64,000 bases of DNA. Origin: an uncultured Anaerolineae bacterium (GTDB lineage Bacteria > Chloroflexota > Anaerolineae > Anaerolineales > Villigracilaceae). The position numbers were made by a program, and so were the translations under genes. A model generated the notes under the pieces. It was not told the origin of the DNA and did no database searches. It was given only the letters and a program-made list of their open reading frames with translations. Of the stretch, positions 61,105 through 64,000 are shown piece after piece; position 1 is the first letter of the stretch, and every line of letters starts with the position of its first letter. The stretch is from assembly GCA_903822545.1 (NCBI GenBank), contig CAIJPN010000121.1, forward strand, positions 62,001-126,000, written 5' to 3'.

Positions 61105-63279
61105 TCAAAGCCCTGATTGACTCAGGTATAACAACCGCAGGATTTTCAATTCGTCGTAATCGATTTTCTCACCCAGCTTGTCAAAGACCGGCTTGAGAAA
61201 GGCGGTACCCAGTTCGTCAAACGCGGCAAACGCGGCTTTTTGCTCATCTGGGCTGGCAGAGGAGAGCGCCAGCAGATCATCGCCGCGCCGCAAGGAATTC
61301 CCGGTGCTGGCATAACGCGCCAGGTGGTCGAGAATGGTTCCAGCGGTGACGGAATAGCGCTTCATCAATGCCATGACACTATCCCCGCCATTGTAAGCTT
61401 CGGCCACAATCATATAGCGCCGCCCGGCATCGCTTTTCTCACGTTTTTCGGCTTTTTCCTGCAACTTGGCTTTGGCAGCCAGCTTGTGAGATTGGCAATA
61501 CGGGCGGATCACCTTCAAAAAGTCATCGCCGTACTGGTTCAGCTTGACCTGGCCCACGCCGCTCATCTCCAGCAGGCTTTCGGGTGACTGGGGATAATAC
61601 GTCGCCATTTCCACCAGCGTCCGGTCAGAAAAGATGACGTAAGGCGGCACACCGGCAGCATCTGCCAGTTCTTTGCGCTTCTGGCGCAGCAACGCGAACA
61701 GGGCTTTGTTATATTCCAACTCAGTCTGGCGCACTTCTTTGTTTCGCGGGCGTTCTTCCACTTCCTGCAACTGGCCCAGGATCACGCTGCGTTTGCGCAG
61801 GGCGTTCATCCCCATTTCACTGATGCTCAGGGTGCGAAATTCGCCATCCTGTTTGATGTAACCCATCTGGATGAGCTGTTTGGCAAGGTGCATCCATTGT
61901 TTTTCGGTCAAATCGGCGCCGATGCCGTAGGTGGATAGTTTTTCGTGCTCGTATTTGAGCACTTTTTCGCCCTTTGAGCCGCGCAGCACATCGATGACGT
62001 GCCCGGCCCCGAATTTTTCGCCGGTGCGCTTGACGCATGACATGAATTTCTGCGCCTGGATGGTGACATCCACCAAAACCGGCGGCGCGGCTGTGCAGTT
62101 GTCACAATTCTGGCATTTGGGGGTGGAGTAGTTCTCGCCAAAATAGGTCAGGAGCGGTTTGCGACGGCAGTGGGTCTGCTCTTCGGCGTAGCGCACAATG
62201 GCGTCCAGGTGCTGGATGGCAACTTTGCGCTCTTCGCCTTCCTTCTGGTCGATGAAATATTTCAGCTTGGCGACATCCCCATAGCTGTAGAGCAGCAGGC
62301 AGTGGGCGGGCAGCCCGTCACGCCCGGCCCGGCCAATTTCCTGGTAATAACCTTCGATGCTTTTGGGCAGGTCGTAGTGGATGACAAAGCGCACATTCGG
62401 CTTGTTGATGCCCATCCCAAAGGCGATGGTGGCAACCATGATCTGCACATCATCACGGATGAAGGCTTCCTGGTTGCGGCGGCGCGCGTCGTCTTCCAGC
62501 CCGGCGTGGTAGGGGCGCACAGAATAGCCTTTTTGGGCCAGGGTGGCGGCCAGTTCGTCCACTTGTTTGCGCGAGAAGCAGTAGATGATGCCCGATTGCT
62601 CTTTAAAACGCTCCAGCAGCCGCACGGTTTGTTTAACGGGATCACTCTTCGGGGCGACTTCGATGTAGAGATTGTCGCGGTTGAAGCTGGCGACAAATTC
62701 ATTTGATTGGGAAAATCCCAGGCTGCGGGTGATATCCGCCCGGACGCGTGGGGTGGCGGTGGCAGTCAGCGCCAGGCAGACAGCTTTGGGGTAGCGGCGA
62801 CGCACATCCACAAGCTGGCGGTATTCAGGGCGGAAGTCGTGGCCCCACTCTGAGATGCAGTGGGCTTCATCGATGGTGATTAAATCCACCTTGAGCGCAT
62901 CTAACAGGCTGAAGATGCGCGGGGTTAGCAGGGTTTCGGGGGCCACGTAAAGCAGTTTGACCTCGCCGCGCCGGATGTGTTCCATGTTGGCCGCGTAGGT
63001 TTCGGGCGCGAGCGTGCTGTTGAGGAACAGCGCCGGGACACCTGCCGCGCGCAGCTGTTCCACCTGGTCTTTCATCAGCGCGATGAGTGGCGAGACGACT
63101 ACGGTTAAGCCCTCAAAAAGCAGCGCCGGGATCTGGTAGCACAGCGATTTGCCGCCGCCGGTGGGCATGATGGCCAGCGTATCGCGCCGCGCCAGGATGT
63201 TTTCGATGACTTCGCGTTGGTGTGGGCGAAAGGTGTCGTAGCCGAAGGTATTTTTCAGGATGGTCTGGGGCGTGGTCAT
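61105..63279 (-). CDS. recQ: ATP-dependent DNA helicase RecQ with HRDC and C-terminal helix-turn-helix
   Basis: 3'-to-5' DNA helicase of 724 aa for recombination and repair. Walker A MPTGGGKSLCYQIPALL and DEAH (LITIDEAHCISEWGHDFRPEY) mark the motor. The RQC zinc module has the Cys cluster HCRRKPLLTYFGE and CQNCDNC. The HRDC domain spans about 525-600 (FALLRQKRKELADAAG), followed by a C-terminal HTH-type tail. It is about 115 residues longer than E. coli RecQ, as usual for HTH_40-tailed forms. TATAAT stands 6 nt before the ATG without a ribosome site, so the mRNA may be leaderless. Confidence 0.95.
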   Translation of the reverse strand: MTTPQTILKNTFGYDTFRPHQREVIENILARRDTLAIMPTGGGKSLCYQIPALLFEGLTVVVSPLIALMKDQVEQLRAAGVPALFLNSTLAPETYAANMEHIRRGEVKLLYVAPETLLTPRIFSLLDALKVDLITIDEAHCISEWGHDFRPEYRQLVDVRRRYPKAVCLALTATATPRVRADITRSLGFSQSNEFVASFNRDNLYIEVAPKSDPVKQTVRLLERFKEQSGIIYCFSRKQVDELAATLAQKGYSVRPYHAGLEDDARRRNQEAFIRDDVQIMVATIAFGMGINKPNVRFVIHYDLPKSIEGYYQEIGRAGRDGLPAHCLLLYSYGDVAKLKYFIDQKEGEERKVAIQHLDAIVRYAEEQTHCRRKPLLTYFGENYSTPKCQNCDNCTAAPPVLVDVTIQAQKFMSCVKRTGEKFGAGHVIDVLRGSKGEKVLKYEHEKLSTYGIGADLTEKQWMHLAKQLIQMGYIKQDGEFRTLSISEMGMNALRKRSVILGQLQEVEERPRNKEVRQTELEYNKALFALLRQKRKELADAAGVPPYVIFSDRTLVEMATYYPQSPESLLEMSGVGQVKLNQYGDDFLKVIRPYCQSHKLAAKAKLQEKAEKREKSDAGRRYMIVAEAYNGGDSVMALMKRYSVTAGTILDHLARYASTGNSLRRGDDLLALSSASPDEQKAAFAAFDELGTAFLKPVFDKLGEKIDYDELKILRLLYLSQSGL

Positions 63280-63285
63280 GGCGCG

Positions 63286-63291
63286 ATTATA
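63286..63291 (-). promoter_or_regulatory. Candidate -10 directly before recQ (leaderless?)
   Basis: On the minus strand TATAAT, then CGCGCC, then ATG. There is no ribosome site and the spacing is 6 nt, identical to that of two other genes in the window. Confidence 0.5.
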
Positions 63292-63663
63292 AACTCTTCC
63301 CGGATGGGGACGATACGGGTTTGCCAGGATTTTTCTCAGGGAAAGTTTTCACCAGGAACAATGCAGAAAGATACCAAACTGTGCCATTTTGGGGCGGGCT
63401 TGATTTCCCCGTTATAATTCCATCCAGGTCGGCTCAAACCATCCTGCCCGCCGAACCTGGCAGGAAACAGCCAGTCTGGGCAGTTACGATTCCGCCGGCA
63501 AAAAACGGATTCTTTGCGGCTTTTGCCCTTTTCAGCCCTGCGCGCTTTTGTTCTCAGTGGCGGATGGTTTTTGCAACCAGCTCATAGGTGCATCGCTCAA
63601 ACTGCACAAATATGGCTAATGCGCTCGCCAAAAAAGCCTGTTTTGTTTGCCAGGAATTTTCTC
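63292..63663. other. Intergenic region between recQ and the glycosyltransferase
   Basis: About 370 bp without a gene that I can support. It must hold the glycosyltransferase promoter, but no clear -35/-10 pair was seen. A TATAAT at 63413 has no -35 and is far from the start at 63664. No stable hairpin or repeat is obvious. Confidence 0.35.
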
Positions 63664-64000
63664 ATGGAATTCAGTATTATCATCCCGACCCTTAACGAGC
63701 AGGTTTTACTGCCCACCCTGCTGCAAGACCTGCAAGACCAAACCTTCCAGGATTTCGAAACCATCATTGCTGATGCTGGCTCCAAAGATGGGACGGTGGA
63801 AATTGCCCACAGCTTTGGCGCCAAGGTTGTGCCAGGCGGCATGCCAGCCGTGGGCCGCAACAATGGCGCACAGGTTGCCAGTGGAGAATTCCTGGTTTTC
63901 CTGGATGCCGACACGCGCATCTCGCCAGATTTCCTCGCCGAAGTCCACACCGAACTGGAAACCCGCTTTCTCGACCTGGCCACCTGCGAAATCATCCCAC
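63664..64000 (+). CDS. Family 2 glycosyltransferase, N-terminal part (runs off the right edge)
   Basis: Begins EFSIIIPTLNEQVLLPTLLQDL with the GT-A fold's nucleotide-sugar strand. DAGSKDGTVEIA follows, then GRNNGAQVASGEFLVFLDADT with the DxD-type motif (DAD). This fits a GT2 transferase that adds a sugar to a lipid or polysaccharide. Only 112 codons are seen, so the acceptor region and any membrane helices are out of view. AGGA lies 8-9 nt before the ATG. Confidence 0.85.
   Translation, partial: MEFSIIIPTLNEQVLLPTLLQDLQDQTFQDFETIIADAGSKDGTVEIAHSFGAKVVPGGMPAVGRNNGAQVASGEFLVFLDADTRISPDFLAEVHTELETRFLDLATCEIIP

Noticed and set aside
63413-63418. TATAAT as promoter of the glycosyltransferase
   Set aside because: No -35 box at suitable spacing and about 245 nt from the start codon.
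1-64000. tRNA, rRNA and CRISPR
   Set aside because: Intergenic gaps were scanned by eye. No cloverleaf-type sequence, rRNA core or regularly spaced direct repeat was found; a covariance search would settle tRNA absence.

Overview
The window is a gene-dense bacterial chromosome segment, moderately G+C-rich by eye. It most resembles Chloroflexota (class Anaerolineae). This is an inference from content: many serial PAS/GAF sensor kinases, Pro/Thr-rich lipoproteins with LxxC lipoboxes, an AfsR/BTAD regulator, an F420-type Ddn-like reductase, a DprE1/DprE2-like pair, actinobacterial-type inositol-phosphate synthase, and no outer-membrane biogenesis genes. I saw no tRNA, rRNA or CRISPR array.

Layout. 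1-14 kb is mostly housekeeping: a ClpC-type AAA+ chaperone running off the left edge, acetyltransferase, small holin-like membrane protein, P1 peptidase, AI-2E-type permease, HEXXH lipoprotein, FHA protein, lipB, a DprE1/DprE2-like pair, a GAF-GGDEF diguanylate cyclase and a lipid kinase. 14-25 kb holds a helicase-C3-like protein, a NodB-like lipoprotein, a HIT protein, an AfsR-like giant regulator, a cell-wall pair (amidase plus L,D-transpeptidase, start/stop overlapped) and a LURP-one/hypothetical/GNAT run. 25-32 kb has MgtC, the two surviving ends of a sensor kinase gene, an alpha-oxoamine synthase (kbl-like), ino1 and a histidine kinase-PfkB-M20 operon. 32-36 kb has a six-heme lipoprotein cytochrome on a collagen-like tether and a tandem pair of membrane/winged-helix/zinc-ribbon proteins.

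36-61 kb is the accessory, carbohydrate-oriented part. It has a one-polypeptide LacI-type sensor/histidine kinase/receiver/AraC regulator, a Ddn-KstD pair, a 1406-residue GH16 laminarinase-like enzyme whose catalytic domain sits inside a carbohydrate-binding domain, a PAS-GGDEF protein, and a GH29 fucosidase fused to a membrane domain. The fucosidase gene is followed by a sugar mutarotase and a UroD/MtaA-like protein. A 1949-residue multi-PAS hybrid kinase converges on that operon. Two transposase relics and several palindromic repeats lie in this part. The right end has recQ and the start of a family 2 glycosyltransferase.

Themes. Reception of sugars and breakdown of beta-glucan and fucosides seem to be coupled to large cytosolic sensors. 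Several genes have a TATAAT box only 6-9 nt before the start codon and no Shine-Dalgarno sequence, which suggests leaderless transcripts. No single locus looks like a complete undescribed system. The most unusual items are the collagen-tethered multiheme lipoprotein with palindromic operator candidates in front, the nested GH16/CBM architecture, the GH29-membrane fusion operon, and the tandem membrane/wHTH/zinc-ribbon genes.
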